Shown here: piece by piece, positions 47,798 through 60,080 of the stretch
Layout of the letters: each line of letters starts with the position of its first letter
Numbering within the stretch: the first letter of the stretch is position 1
Notes under the pieces: generated by a model
Databases searched by the model: none
What the model saw: the letters and a program-made list of their open reading frames with translations, nothing else
What the model was told of the DNA's origin: nothing
Translations under genes and position numbers: made by a program
NCBI GenBank assembly: GCA_963978905.1
Contig: OZ022258.1
Coordinates: 43,942,591 to 44,006,590 of the forward strand
Direction: 5' to 3'
Length of the DNA: 64,000 nt
Source of the DNA: Trichostrongylus colubriformis
Taxonomy: Eukaryota > Nematoda > Chromadorea > Rhabditida > Trichostrongylidae

Positions 47798-48100
47798 ACC
47801 CGGGTTTTTCCACTGATTATCGTATGTTCATCACAGAATGGCCATTTCTCTACATCTTCATCTTTCTCCGGACCCCTTGCGGTTCTTCTAATATAACAGC
47901 TTAAGGACAGTATGAGCACAACCACTTGTCAGTGACCATAATTTTGAGCCTCGCCCATAAGACTTTTTTGATGCGAAAGAGTTATGGATTCTTCTCTCCT
48001 TATCACTAGAATATCGTTCAAGGCTTACCGCTTATCCACTTCTCTGTCAGCCGACTTGATTTCCCATCGAAAACATTGTTTGGAGAGCGCATTACTTCTA

Positions 48101-49479
48101 TTGGGTTGAGGAATAAGTCCCCGCGGTTTTTTTTTTCAACCCCGTTTTTTACAATGTTGCCATCATTTTTTGACAAATTTATATATGTTTTCGATAGAGC
48201 CTTTTTTGCTCTACAGAATGCTACTATCTGTTTTTCGATTACTTCCACTACCTAATATTTATGAGGTTTGGAAATGAAGTAAGCTGAAAGCAAAAAGTTA
48301 GCACTTGCGCACCTCATCTTCCTCGTCTGCCATCGAGACCAAAAAATGAATGTATATACGTTTCGATACAGCTTTCCAAGCTCTACAGAATGGTACTAAT
48401 TTTTATACAAAACGCTCAACTTTTCGCTGTTTTTAAGACCCACAAATGCAATACTCGCAAAAGTGCGCAGTTTCGTTATCTTCTTTTCCTCGCCTACCAT
48501 CGAGATTGGAGAGAGTGTGCATATATGCATTCGATAGAGCTTCCTTTGCACTACAAGATAATACCATTATTCTCTTGTATCCTCTCATATTTTAGCATGT
48601 AGCAATAAGTTTTTACCTGTTTTTCAATTCAATATTGCATAATGAAAATGAACTTTTTCGGCAGAGTGGTTCGTATCATTCGGTAGAGCTCTTTTCGCTC
48701 TACAAGCCGGTATTTACGGTTTTCGTTCGGATCTATTTTTGCCATTTTTTAGATCATTTAAAAGTCGACGAAATCGAGCATTTTCGACACCATGTGACAA
48801 AAATGCTCGATTTCGTCGACTTTTAAATGATCTAAAAAATGGCAAAAATAGATTCGAACGAAAACCGTAAATACCGGCTTGTAGAGCGAAAAGAGCTCTA
48901 TCGAATGGTACGAACCACTCTGCCGAAAAAGTTTATTTTCATTATGCAATATTGAATTGAAAAACAGGTAAAAACTTATTGCTACATGCTAAAATATGAG
49001 CGGATACAAGAGAATAATGGTATTATCTTGTAGTGCAAAGGAAGCTCTATCGAATGCATATATGCATACTCTCTCCAATCTCGATGGTAGGCGAGGAAAA
49101 GAAGATAACGAAACTGCGCACTTTTGCGAGTATTGCATTTGTGGGTCCTAAAAACAGCGAAAAGTTGAGCGTTTTGTATAAAAAGTAGTACCATTCTGTA
49201 GAGCTTGGAAAGCTCTATCGAAACGCATATACATTCACTTTTTGGTCTCGATGGCAGACGAGGAAGATGAGGTGCGTAAGTGCTAACTTTTTGCTTTCAG
49301 CTTACTTCATTTCCAAACCTCATAAATATTAGGTAGTGGAAGTAATCGAAAAACAGATAGCAGCATTCTGTAGAGCAAAAAAAGCTCTATCGAAAACATA
49401 TAAACTTTGCCAAAAAATGGTGGCAACATTGTAAAAAACGGGGTTGAAAAAAACCGCGGGGACTTATTCCTCAACCCAA
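48101..49479. mobile_element. Giant palindrome with mariner-type ends, 1379 bp
   Basis: The two arms (48101 to about 48783, and about 48800 to 49479) are near-identical reverse complements meeting at about 48791. Termini TTGGGTTGAGGAATAAGTCC and its complement, each bordered by TA (48099-48100, 49480-49481), the mariner target duplication. The arms hold no transposase frame. A matching architecture with related ends lies at 62140-63173. Confidence 0.85.
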
Positions 49480-49639
49480 TAATTCCGGGATCCAATAGTT
49501 GATCGCCCACATTCTTAATTTTTTTACCTTCCTAACCGGGTCATGTTCTAAATATATCGCTGTCCATCACAGCTACCCACACATTCAGCCATCACTATGA
49601 AATAAATGATATATCAAGGGTATGAAAATGATAAGGATA

Positions 49640-52600
49640 TTAATCGTTTTTCCATTTCGTTTCGAATGGATCCGCTTCGTTCAGCATATCTTCTTTGACA
49701 GCAGCACCAAGTACCACACTGTCGTATGGTACACTATAGCCGAAATCAGATGGAGGCTCTTCTTTTATAGCAAGGATATTACCGACCGTTTCGAATGGAT
49801 CCGCTTCGTTCAGCATATCTTCTTTGACAGCAGCACCAAGTACCACACTGTCGTATGGTACACTATAGCCGAAATCAGATGGAGGCTCTTCTTTTATAGC
49901 TAAACCAGATACACATGGATAGCGAATAATTAGCAAAAAGTAAAGGAGCCACCTTTGTCAAAGTGTGAAAAATAGCGACTCTTCATTTGGCGGACAAAAT
50001 GGTCGGCCTCAGCTGTCTTTTCTTGCAGAATTTTCAAATACACCGGATCTAATTCAGGTTCTTCGGGGAGCTCTGGAATGACATTTTCACAAAAAAAAGT
50101 ATCGCTTCATTTGGTGTGATTGAGGACGAGGGTCCACACTTTTGTGAGAATGAAAGCTAAACGAGTCCAAGCTATCACTCAAACAGGATTTTCAGTCACG
50201 CACCTTGATGTCCACCGCTGATCTCATCCAAACGTGCTGAAAAATCGTCGAACCGGCGTTTTTCACGGAAGAGATGGATGTACCTGCAAATACCAAACGT
50301 AATTTACTTGTTTCGCCCATCACTTCAGTTATGACTACCTCGACAGCTGACTGGGAGGACTTACTTGACTGGTTTAACACACCACATGGCAGCGGTTAAA
50401 TCACTCAAAGCACATGAGTTATTCCGGAGCTGTTGCGGGTGCATGCCGAACAACCTTCTGGTTTCACCACGTGTATTTAGTGGATGCATGAAAGCAACCG
50501 TTTAAATCACAGAAAAACTTATCGCAGAAGCATCTGACAGAATGCTGTAAACTAACAAACGATAGGCAACGTGGTCCAAAAATGGTTCAGCTCCGAGATT
50601 ATCTTCCTCTTCAAGTTTGGCTTTCATAGTTCTTAGATCGGTGAATTCCTAAAATGGGAAAATACCAAAGCCTCACAATACAAGGACTTTACTGATGCCG
50701 TCCTTTTCTGAGTACAGCAATCCTTGTCCACTAACGTTATGATTCATCTACCTGACCTTCTCCAGAGTTGCCATTTTCTCCATCAGTTTCTTTTCCAGAT
50801 CCGGCACAGGAACTCCCTGAAACGATCAAAACTTTGCCAATCGAAACTGAACTAAAGAGTTGACTTCACCTCGCCTCGAACATTTGTCATGTAGTCTTCG
50901 TACAAACTCCTCATTTTATCGTTGGGCCTCGAACAGAACTGTAAGGTAAATAATATGAAAAGAAGAAAATAAATGAAAACAAAAGTGAGAAAATGGTCGG
51001 ACCCACGCCTTCAACAGTATCCGGGCATATGATGTCCTTAGGATATTTCAGGAATGTGTCGAAAGACTCTACTTCCTCCTATAAAAGTGAATGGTTATAA
51101 TGGGATTATTTAGCATATAACACCCATTGCAGCAACAATGAAATGATAAAAGTCCAGGCGAAATGCAACTCAAGGAAATGAACTGATTGCGCTGCTCTAT
51201 TCCACTAATGATCAAGGATATGCCTCAGATCTTCATAATGGGACAGGAAGACCTTATTGTTGTGATATGTATCAATAACTCACGTCTTGAATCTTTTCTT
51301 CACAGTATATACGGGGCACCCGCTTACGAGCGGATATGAGCGAAGGAGCCTTTCGCCTCGAGGCTCGCGCTGGCAACGAGTTGCATTCTCGCAGCAGAGA
51401 CCGTCTGAAACTGGTACAACCGTCTTATGAGACATACATAAGTAATAGTAGCGCTATGCCAGAAGTGAACACGAGGATGTTCGTCTTTCATCGAGTATAC
51501 GAACTGTTCAGCAGTAAACCTAAACAACTCGAAAATGTTTTGGAGTCCGGAGGGAGTACCCACTCATCAGAATCGGGTAGCACTAACCACTCGTAACTTA
51601 CTTCTCACGGAGACCTAATATCTATTAAAGACACCATTAGGGATAATGTGGTTGTCGAGAAATCCCTGAAAGAAGTCACTTACAAGAAAATCACAGGTCT
51701 AGGAAGGCTATCTGTGGCGGATTTCAGTGAAAAACCGCGTCTCGGAGCTGTAGAAACGGCGCAAAGAATAACAGCCGACGCCTTAGATGACAGACCCCGC
51801 CTCCAGGCGACGCGATTAGTGACTGACTATGATGAGAGCGGCCGAGGACATGCGGCAGGATCGAAGCTATTGCTGCGCGCTTTCGCAGTTTTACAGAAGC
51901 TCGCTCCAGAAAATAGATGCTGTCGTTTTCCCAAACAATCCCTTGTGTTTATTTGGCAACATGCCAATGAAAATCTCGTTCGGACTACCCTTCTTGATGG
52001 AATAGTCTTCCGCGTCGAGAATCAACGGTGGGAAGGAGGACCTATTTCTCGGGTTTTCATTCATCTCTATCCGTTTTTTCTTCACTGTCCTGTTACTAGG
52101 CATCTCGACTTTCATGTTCACTACTTCTTTTACTTTTCGTCCGAACTCCCCGAATGCTGCCTTTAAATTGCCTCACGTGGCACGTCCACATTCGTCGAAA
52201 GGACGAAATTCGCTAGTTCGTCATTGGATGAAAGCGCTGGCAAGGATTGCCGCCCCGGCCTTGGCATGTCGGAGTGTGGTAAAAACAGCACCATGTATGT
52301 CATCTTCCACCAATGACGATCCAGCCAATGTTTTTCTATTGGGAAACGAAGAATGTGCATTCAAGCCTTATGAGAAACGAGAAAGACCCATCAGGGGGGG
52401 GGGGGGGCGCACATTTTTGAAACTATTTTTCATATTTTCCAACTTGTACATGAAAAAACAAATCAGTCACACATTCGGTGACAGCGAAATTTCCTGCTAC
52501 CTTTACAGTTTTTTTGATGTATGTGATCCTATCCCTACAAAATCGTTCCGAAAAACGCATCCCCCTGATGACCTTCCTAATAAAATATTTCGTCTGAAGT

Positions 52601-55600
52601 AATCGTTCACAAGAAATGGGTTTCTTTGTTATCCATACATTTATGTTGTATATACCTAATAAGGGCCACATCCAAAGTTTCACGCGAGAACTTAGAATTC
52701 GGCTAAAATACACCCCTCCCCCCCCCCCCCCCAAATATTCGGTGGGTGGGCAGAGCCCCCGAGCAAAAGCCCTTCCTGCCGTCCACCTCGGTTTGGAACG
52801 GAGAGTTTTACTGTTTCATGACTTTCTCTTCCTACAGTGCATCCACGGACGCGGCGGACGACGGAGTGGGCACTTGCTCGGAGGCCCCGCCCCCCCCGTC
52901 GAGGCTTTGTGGTGCGGTATTTCAGTCGGATTCACATTTTTTTCGCGTTAAAATTTGCATGCGGTTCACATTAGGCAAATACCACATAACTATATGGGAA
53001 CAGAAAAACTCATTCTTCCGTGGACAATTCCTTCAATCCTGTACAGTCACACGCGCTCAAAATGCAAATGAGAGATTTAAAAGAAACCATGCTCGTTAAG
53101 ACCATGTGGAATCTGAATTGCAAATGTTGAGGCAAAGTCCTTGAAGATAAGTAATTAGAAGAACTAACGTCAACTTTCTGCGACTGGCACGAGAGAGCCT
53201 TTCAGTGACTTCCTCCGCATCCCTCTCATCACACACCTCGCGTTCATTTCCTGGAAGAAAGATAACTAATATATCCATGTTCCAATGACTACTTTTACAA
53301 TCTCATCCAAGCGAAAAAATCCAGGGATGTGGTGCAATTTTTTCTAAACACTTTACAGAGTTCGATAAGATTCCATAATTCTGTTCTCACAATAGAAATG
53401 AACATCATTAACCCACAATTATCAAAATCTTACCAGTATTACTTCTCAGTTCCTTATCACTAAATTCATGCGCCTCAGGAGGGACATTTGTTTCCGGTTG
53501 CATTGTTGGCGTCTTTTGCCGTCGTTTCCTCCCACTATCAGAAATGCTTTTCTTCTTTCCACCAACTCTTTGCGGTTGTTCAGACATGGGCGTGCTCTTT
53601 TCCTTATCAAACGATATTTCCAATACATAGTAAATGAATCCTCAACCACACATTAATGCTTACTTGCTTAGCACGACGTCCTCTTTTAGCCTGCTTCACA
53701 GGTTTTTTCCAATCCATATTGGACATAATGGCTTCCAACGTACAAACATCTGCCTTCAAATACATACATATGTAGAGTTTCATAAGATATCCTACAACTG
53801 ATATCTCGTACTCACCTCAGATTTCAGAATCTGGTTTGAATCCTGATCATGTTGCCTTAAAAGCAATGAGTGTGAAAACATTTCAAATGCTGTCAGAAGG
53901 AGCCTATGTGGTACCGCAAGAAATCAGTTCCAACGAGTAATTGTAAGCAAATCAGAGAAACACACCGATTTGTAATCTTTTCTTCTTCAGCCACCTTCTT
54001 ACTTCTTACACGAGCTTTCCTGACAGAGGCAAGTGCTGGAAGAACTAAGCTTTCTCATTATCTGCCGAAACGATGGAAAAGCTTACTCTTTTGACTACTA
54101 TCAGCAACATTGGTATCAGAGGGAGCTTTTCTGGATTTCCTGGTGACCTGTAAGTACAGACCGATTCATTTATACTTCATGGCTGTCCGTCAACTGGCAC
54201 ATTGATAGGGACGCACGGCTTTCCCCTGAGCACTTTCTGAGAAAATGTGTTATTATGACCTTTCTTTGGTTTCGAGGATGATTCTTGTGGAAACTTGCCT
54301 TGCAATAATTGCATAACATGAAACGTGCTTTGAAACATGAGGGAACGGATATATGAAGACCTACATGCACTTGACGCTTTGAAAGCGAAGTTGTTACGGT
54401 CGACTCAATGAGTTGGACAATGCGTTGCCCTTTGTTCAATCGAGGATGCGTGAAAACCTGGAATAGATAAGACCAAACTGTAAAGCTTAGAGGCACTGGT
54501 AGGGATATTTAGTTGCATCATTCATTCCCGTCTTTGAAACTTATCGGTGGACGTTTTTACCACGAAAGCCGACATGTCAAGCACCAAGTCATTTCGATTG
54601 ATACGGCTTTGATACGTGACGATAAGTATCATTCTGCCATCATGCTCATTACTCTACTCTTAGTCATTCTTCGACAAAGTCAACCCTAGAAGGCGGGCCG
54701 GGATAATAGAGGCGGCTGGAGCTAAAAAGTCCGTCCATGCCGCAGCTGTATGGTGCTTTTTCGTGGAGTTCGCCAAAGATAACCTCCCTAAACCCCTTGT
54801 TTTCTAATAACTCCTTTTGGAGGTTGCTTGTCATCCACATTATCCCTATCCCTATCTTTAACTAGTGAAAACGACTGTCCAAGAAGGAATGGGAGTTGGT
54901 TTGGTGTCCATAGTATTCCACGGTAGAAAATGAGTGAACACCTTCTACTTCTGCAAAGGAGTAAGCTGTTCCCACATGACAATGGGCTCGTAAAAGGAGC
55001 GAAAGTTAATTCGAATTAATCAGCGTTACTCGGGGGCGTGCTCATGTACCTTCTTTAGATAACGAGTCCGTTGAAGATGCTGTCAAAGCAAGGCTATAAA
55101 TATAAGCCTAAATAAATTGTAACCGCGTGTGTTTTGTGTATCGAACCCCTCAATCATTCGTTCACTCAGATAAGGCACTCACATGTGCTAAAAAGGAGAT
55201 TTATGCAATATTATTAATAACTCTATTCTCGTAGAGAATCGCTTGACCTGGCTGACACAAGCACGACGTGATAAACAATGATAATGGAGTTTCAAAAACA
55301 TTGATATTCAAGAATACCAAACGTACCCGCTTTTTACCGCATATGGAGTTTCTGGCAGCGAGACGTCCTGGTACACATGGCTTCTCAGAGCGAGGAGGGA
55401 CTTCGATCTGGAAATTTCAAATAAATCTGCCCACAATCAAGTAGCAGCATACCTTCTCATTCTCCTGTTTGACTGTGCTGAAGGCGTCATCAATAAGTGG
55501 AGATTTCGATGAATCACTTACAGTAGCTCCAACTTGCTCGTCTACTTCTGCCTTTATGACAACCGGCGCCTGCTGAACAATGTCATTCGTTAGCGGAAAT

Positions 55601-58452
55601 TCTCATAGTATTCGAAGAAAGGCAGATCTAGAGCATATGTCAAAATACCGTAATCTTCCCTACTTTCTTAGGGAAGCAGACCGCTATTGGGAGACGGCTT
55701 TGGGGTTTAATCTGCAGCGGCGCAATCTCAGTCGATAACGCCTTGGTCCTTGCACTCGAACGCACAATACGATCTTTGAGTGAAGATGGCTGAAGAATAA
55801 ATTAATAAGGAACCCACAATATTGACACACTAAGAAAGGTACGATTATGGTAAACTAGCGAAGAATGTATTAACTTTCCAAAGCGGAGTCGTCTAACGTC
55901 ATCACGCCTTACATGATAAATCCTCGAAGACACCCTCAAGGGTAATGACAGAAGTCAAAAAAAACTGGGAGGAAATTGTTCGAGTTTAAGGACATGATTA
56001 ATACTGATTGATAAAAATATGGGGTGAATCTCGTGTTGAGATGGGGGTTTTATCGCGACCTCACTTGCATGTGTTTCGGTCTATGGCTCCTGGAGGAGAG
56101 CACTGTAGGGTTCAGGCGAACTCAACGGCTGGCTGACCTCATCGTCCGCATCATTACCTTTAGCAAAGCGAAAATCACGTAAGCAAGTTCTCCAACGTAA
56201 AATAGGTCATACTTGTCAAGTTTTCGAACTTTTCACTTCCCTTCTCCACTGTCACACTTCTCATCACAACTTTCTTAGTCTATCGGCCAAAATTACCACT
56301 ATCGGTATCTTCCTGAAACAGTTCGATGAGCAGATTTTCACCTACCAAACGAGATCTCTGCTGTCGGCGAGTAGGTGGAGGTTCATTTTTGTTCGGTGTA
56401 AGTTTGGCGTCTTGCTCCTAAAAACATTGTTAGAAATATGAAAGCGATGAAGAAGGGGAGATACGATGAATAAGTTAGAAAATAGAAACTTCAGCAGTTT
56501 CCTAACTTCATAGCGGTTATTTCGTACCTGAGCTGAGTCATTTGACACAACGGATGGTTCACAAATCTCTGTGATTTCTTGCTTTATCACCTTACCACCA
56601 ACTACCTGGAACGTAGATCAAGAGTTCGGTTGAAAGTCAGCAAAGGAAGAGTAGCAAAGCGTATCCTGACGCAGTATTTAAAGCCTATGGGGATAAAGAA
56701 GCTTCGCGGTGGGTGAAATAAAGTTCGGAACTATTCGGCTATTACAACCACAATGGGGGTCGATTGGGGTAAAAAAATTTTTTTGCTAAAACTTTGCCCA
56801 CAGGGGTAATTGAGGCCCCTGATCACGAGTATGACATCCGTTTTTGTCGCTTGCGCCAAATTGGTACAGTTGCACCATGTTGGTGCAACAACTCGTTTTC
56901 ACCAAATTCGCTGAAACTTTGCCCAGGAGGGTTATTTGGGGTGCTGATCACGAATATGACATCCGCTTGAGGCGGTAGCGTCGTTTAGTTCCATTGCAGT
57001 GCAAATATAGTAGGCGCACCACACTGTTCCCGCAACTTCTGCCTAAGCCTTGAGGAGGAAGGGAGCCTTGCCTTTCCTTTCCTTTCAAGGCTTAGGCGAA
57101 AATATACACTTGAGTGTGAATGATGACTGTAGGATAGTATCAACTGAAAGATGATAGCGGAAATATGACGCTCTTCAGCTATATAAGCACTGTAGCACGA
57201 ATGAACATAATTGGCGCAATCTTGAAAGGCGCTGAAAACGGCGCTCGCACTGAAAACCAATGCCATATCCGTGATCAGCACCCCAAATAACCCCCCTAGG
57301 CAAAGTTTCAGCGAATTTGGTGAAAGCGAGTTGTTGCACCAACGTGGTGCAATTGCACCAATTTGGCGCAAACGACAAAAACGGATGTCATATGGGCCTC
57401 AATTACCCCTGTAGCCAAAATTTTAGCAAAAAAATTTTTTTTGTTTCAATCGACCCCCACTGGGTTGTAATAGCCGAATAGTTCCTAAAGTTCAAAAGTG
57501 ATTCATACGTGAACAGTGATTAAAATCGGATCTCTTTCCGGCTCCTTAAAGGCACATTCCAGGATTAGGGGAATATTGCAGTCCTTTCACAGGACCTAAT
57601 AGTTCCCCAAACGGGCAGGGAGGCTGTGCACATACGAAGCGCGATGATGAGTCATCGCAGCGCACGGAGCTCTCGAAGTCAGCTCGGCCGCACCCTGGAG
57701 CTCGGGCGCGCCCATTCCAGACGTGATTGCTGGCAATGACGGTGGCAATGATGGCAACAACGTGGCAAATGAGGCCTACGATTTGTGTGATAATACAAGA
57801 TAAGGAAGAGATGCCATTGATAAGGGAGATATTGACATGAGAAAACAGGTGATATCCTAGAGTTCCTCCTGATACCAGCCAGCGGGAACTGATTTAAAGG
57901 CTCGTTTTCACGCGGTAATCTCGTCTAAGCCCAGATGACAGGAGGTCTTGTTTTTGCCCTTTTCGGGGACTTTTTTCGGATTTTTCTTAGTCGGCGTATT
58001 CCTCAGCATCTCGGATTTCATAGTTTAGCGCTTTAACCCACTCAGGGTAATCCTGGAATGTGCCTTTAACTTAGTCTAGCCCTTACTGCTACCTGTCGTT
58101 CGCATTGACCGTCGATTGAAATCAGTTAACAAAAAAAAGGTGCTATCGCAGTGAGGGGGCACCTTATAAAAAGTTGCTTATCTAAGCACCTGGAGAGATC
58201 CTTGAGGGGTCAATCTGCATACTCAGGCGTATACTTTTGCCTAAGTCATGATGAAGGGAAGGAGGACCCCTTTCTCCCTTTAGGCTTGGGTAAAAATGAT
58301 GTTCATAGTGGGATCTCCCCCCCCCCCCATTGCAATAGCACCAAGAAAAAAAGAAAATGTCGGTGAAATTGACTTACCTCATTCTCAAATTCGTCCCTGC
58401 CATCCTCCTCTTCAACGATACACAGTCGATCTTCATCAGAATCAGAATCCAT
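49640..58452 (-). CDS. Unrecognised ~684-aa Lys/Glu-rich protein, probably nuclear, 21 exons
   Basis: Exons: 58452-58378, 56605-56528, 56417-56346, 55789-55649, 55572-55453, 55407-55327, 54147-54087, 54035-53962, 53842-53816, 53753-53664, 53602-53434, 53250-53169, 51404-51284, 51078-51007, 50938-50870, 50816-50757, 50648-50539, 50457-50365, 50283-50204, 50072-49953, 49899-49640. Phases agree; the weakest junctions are the donors at 53962 (TGT|gtttct) and 50539. The N-terminus is acidic (MDSDSDEDRLCIVEEEDG). Basic NLS-like runs KRGRRAKQ and GRKRRQK follow. Sumoylation-type motifs: VIKQEI, VIKAEV, AIKEEP (twice), AVKED. The second half is helical and charged, ending in two copies of a 43-residue block. 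No domain recognised; a chromatin or transcription role is only inference. Confidence 0.75.
49661..49899 (-). repeat. 129-bp coding tandem duplication in the last exon
   Basis: Two copies with a 129-bp period, virtually identical at DNA level, each encoding AIKEEPPSDFGYSVPYDSVV... to ADPFET. Exact identity including silent positions indicates a very recent duplication or ongoing homogenisation. The frame is preserved (43 codons). Confidence 0.9.
52603..53036. mobile_element. TTAA foldback element, family C (copy 5), in intron 12
   Basis: 'Atccatacatttatgttgta', 'gtttcacgcgaga', 'gcggcggacgacgg' and 'tccgtggacaattccttcaa' match copy 2. It sits in the 1.76-kb intron between exons ending 53169 and starting 51404. 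Confidence 0.7.
56727..57485. mobile_element. Large TIR element in intron 1, with nested family E fragment
   Basis: Arms 56727-56982 and 57232-57485 are inverted: 'ggaactattcggctattaca' versus 'tgtaatagccgaatagttcc', including 'gtcgattgg', 'gcccacaggggtaattgagg' and 'gttggtgcaacaactcg'. The centre (57037-57129) holds a partial family E MITE. No coding capacity. Confidence 0.8.
57546..58069. mobile_element. TTAA element, family D, in intron 1
   Basis: 524 bp from TTAA (57546-57549) to TTAA (58066-58069), with ends TTAAAGGCACATTCCAGGAT and ATCCTGGAATGTGCCTTTAA, a perfect 20-bp TIR. Relatives at 42040-42483 and 1-308. Confidence 0.85.
58139..58342. mobile_element. MITE, family E, in intron 1
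   Basis: Ends GGTGCTATCGCAGTGAGGGG and CCCCCATTGCAATAGCACC are inverted repeats. Inner arms carry 'atacttttgcctaag' and 'tttaggcttgggtaaaaat'. It ends 36 bp from the exon 1 donor. Confidence 0.75.
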
Positions 58453-59270
58453 CCTGTCGAGTATCACTTTAGAGCTTGTCACACTAATAACCACAAAAGT
58501 CTTGACATACCTCGAGGCAAATAAACACGTTAGGACTTATACATACGCGATAACACAAGTTTTTGTGGTTACCGTAGCGATGCACTCGTGTCGGGACCCA
58601 GGGAAGAGCAGCCGCGATTTTACAGCAGAATATGGATGAAGTTTTCCATGTTGTATCCGGGTATGTACCAAAAGGCTCGCTCGGTCGTCACGTTAATCGT
58701 CGAGCACGATAAATTTTGTTGCGATTTCAAGTGTTTGGTAATGCACAGAGCCTTGAACTCAATTTCGAACTGGTGTGCGAAAGGGGTCGTTTATCTGCTC
58801 CCTCCCATTCATACCAGGTGGCTCAATCATCAAAGAATTTCTTATCTACCAAACCAATGAGTCAGCTGGTGTCCATCATGCGTCTGCGCTCCCGACTTGG
58901 ATAGAGATGTGAACAAGAGAGTTTAAAAGTAGCCGGAGCGGAGAGCCGCGATGGAAAACGCATTTGCATACAGTGTTCTTCGTTACTGAAAAGGCTAGAT
59001 ATGAGACAATGTACAGCTAAATTCGCGTTGCAAAACTCACCTTAGTAGCCTTTATCGCGGTCTCATGATGTTTCATTTCGAGCTGCAGCGGTGCATTGGT
59101 TAAGTTGAATGCCGCGGCAGTCAGAAAAATTCGCGCATGATAAATAAATAAATAAAATAAAACGCTCCGTCTGTTTGTACGTATCTCCGTCCATCTGTCC
59201 CTCTCTTCGCCTGACACGAAATTATGCATTATGTGAAAAACAACCTGCGGATATGGTAACAAGTTGAGTA
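58453..59270. other. Upstream flank of the 21-exon gene; no gene supported
   Basis: Presumed promoter side of the gene starting at 58452. Short overlapping frames only; a (ATAA)n-like run at 59138-59158. No recognised regulatory motif. Confidence 0.35.
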
Positions 59271-59273
59271 GGG

Positions 59274-59490
59274 CGAGTGCCGACTGGTCGAATTTTCGCG
59301 CGGCCCCTGCGTCTATCTGTTGAAAGAGCAACAACAAAAACATAGCAAACTTCCGAAGCTTCCAAATTGCAATCTTTGAAGATCCTTCACGATACCAGCC
59401 CACTGCGTCTTGGCGAAATTCCAAACGACTCGTATTGACGGCGCCGCAAGTGCGACGCCGCAAAGCGAAAATTCGACGAATCGGCACTCA
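59274..59490. mobile_element. TIR MITE, family I
   Basis: Ends 'cgagtgccgactggtcgaat' and 'attcgacgaatcggcactc' are inverted; the interior matches 36425-36668. Confidence 0.7.
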
Positions 59491-59516
59491 CCCGGTTGGG
59501 TAAGTAGGGCATGGAG

Positions 59517-60080
59517 CAAGACGTAGGGGGTAAACGTAAGCCAAATTATGAGCCACCCACTGCGGGCGAAGTGTGCGCTGGAATAATCGCTCCTCAGGCC
59601 GAAAACTGTTAACTGGATTTAAAAATGACGTTGACGTGGGAATAGGATGGGTCAAGATCAGCTACGTGTTCCCTGAAGGAATGGAAGAGGACCGTGCGCC
59701 GTGGGTCGCAACCCAAAAAGGCGGTCCGTAAAAAGAAAGTGATTAGAAGTTTGGAGCTATAGAAGGAAGAGGTTTCAACGATGCGCAGACGTTGGAGACC
59801 TTGGGGGTGGCGGGAGCTCGTTCATTATGTGAGAAACAATGAAGAGCCTAAGAAGATGGGGACAAGTTTGTGATGGCGAGGGCATAGGACTAGAACTAAA
59901 CAACCCCTATGGACCACATCATGCTCCACTCACCGTGGGCGAAGCGTGCATTGAACGGTTCGGTCCTCAGATTGGAATTTGTAAACTGGGTTTCAAAATG
60001 ACATAAACATGTGGAAAAGCTGGGTTGAGATCAGCGATGAGTTTCTGAAAGACACGGAAGATGACCGCGTAAGTGACCCG
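59517..60080. repeat. Two diverged direct repeats
   Basis: 'Tgcgggcgaagtgtgcgctg', 'gctcctcag', 'gttaactggatttaaaaatg', 'gtcaagatcagc' in 59560-59670 recur as 'gtgggcgaagcgtgcattga', 'gtcctcag', 'gtaaactgggtttcaaaatg', 'tgagatcagc' in 59930-60040. No frame is shared. Confidence 0.5.

Noticed and set aside
51648..52166. 172-codon + strand ORF, the second longest on that strand
   Set aside because: It lies inside a minus-strand intron, overlaps an equally open minus-strand frame, has no motif, and the minus gene splices cleanly from 53169 to 51404 without it.
51987..52167. Possible extra minus-strand exon (charged frame with EFGRKVKEVVNMKVEM)
   Set aside because: It cannot be joined to the flanking exons in phase with any GT-AG pair I found, whereas skipping it gives a perfect phase match.
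52399..52411. G/C homopolymer runs (also near 43347, 47379, 47558, 52723, 58318) as G-quadruplex regulators
   Set aside because: Most lie at the ends of MITEs as part of their termini; no gene-specific placement supports regulation.
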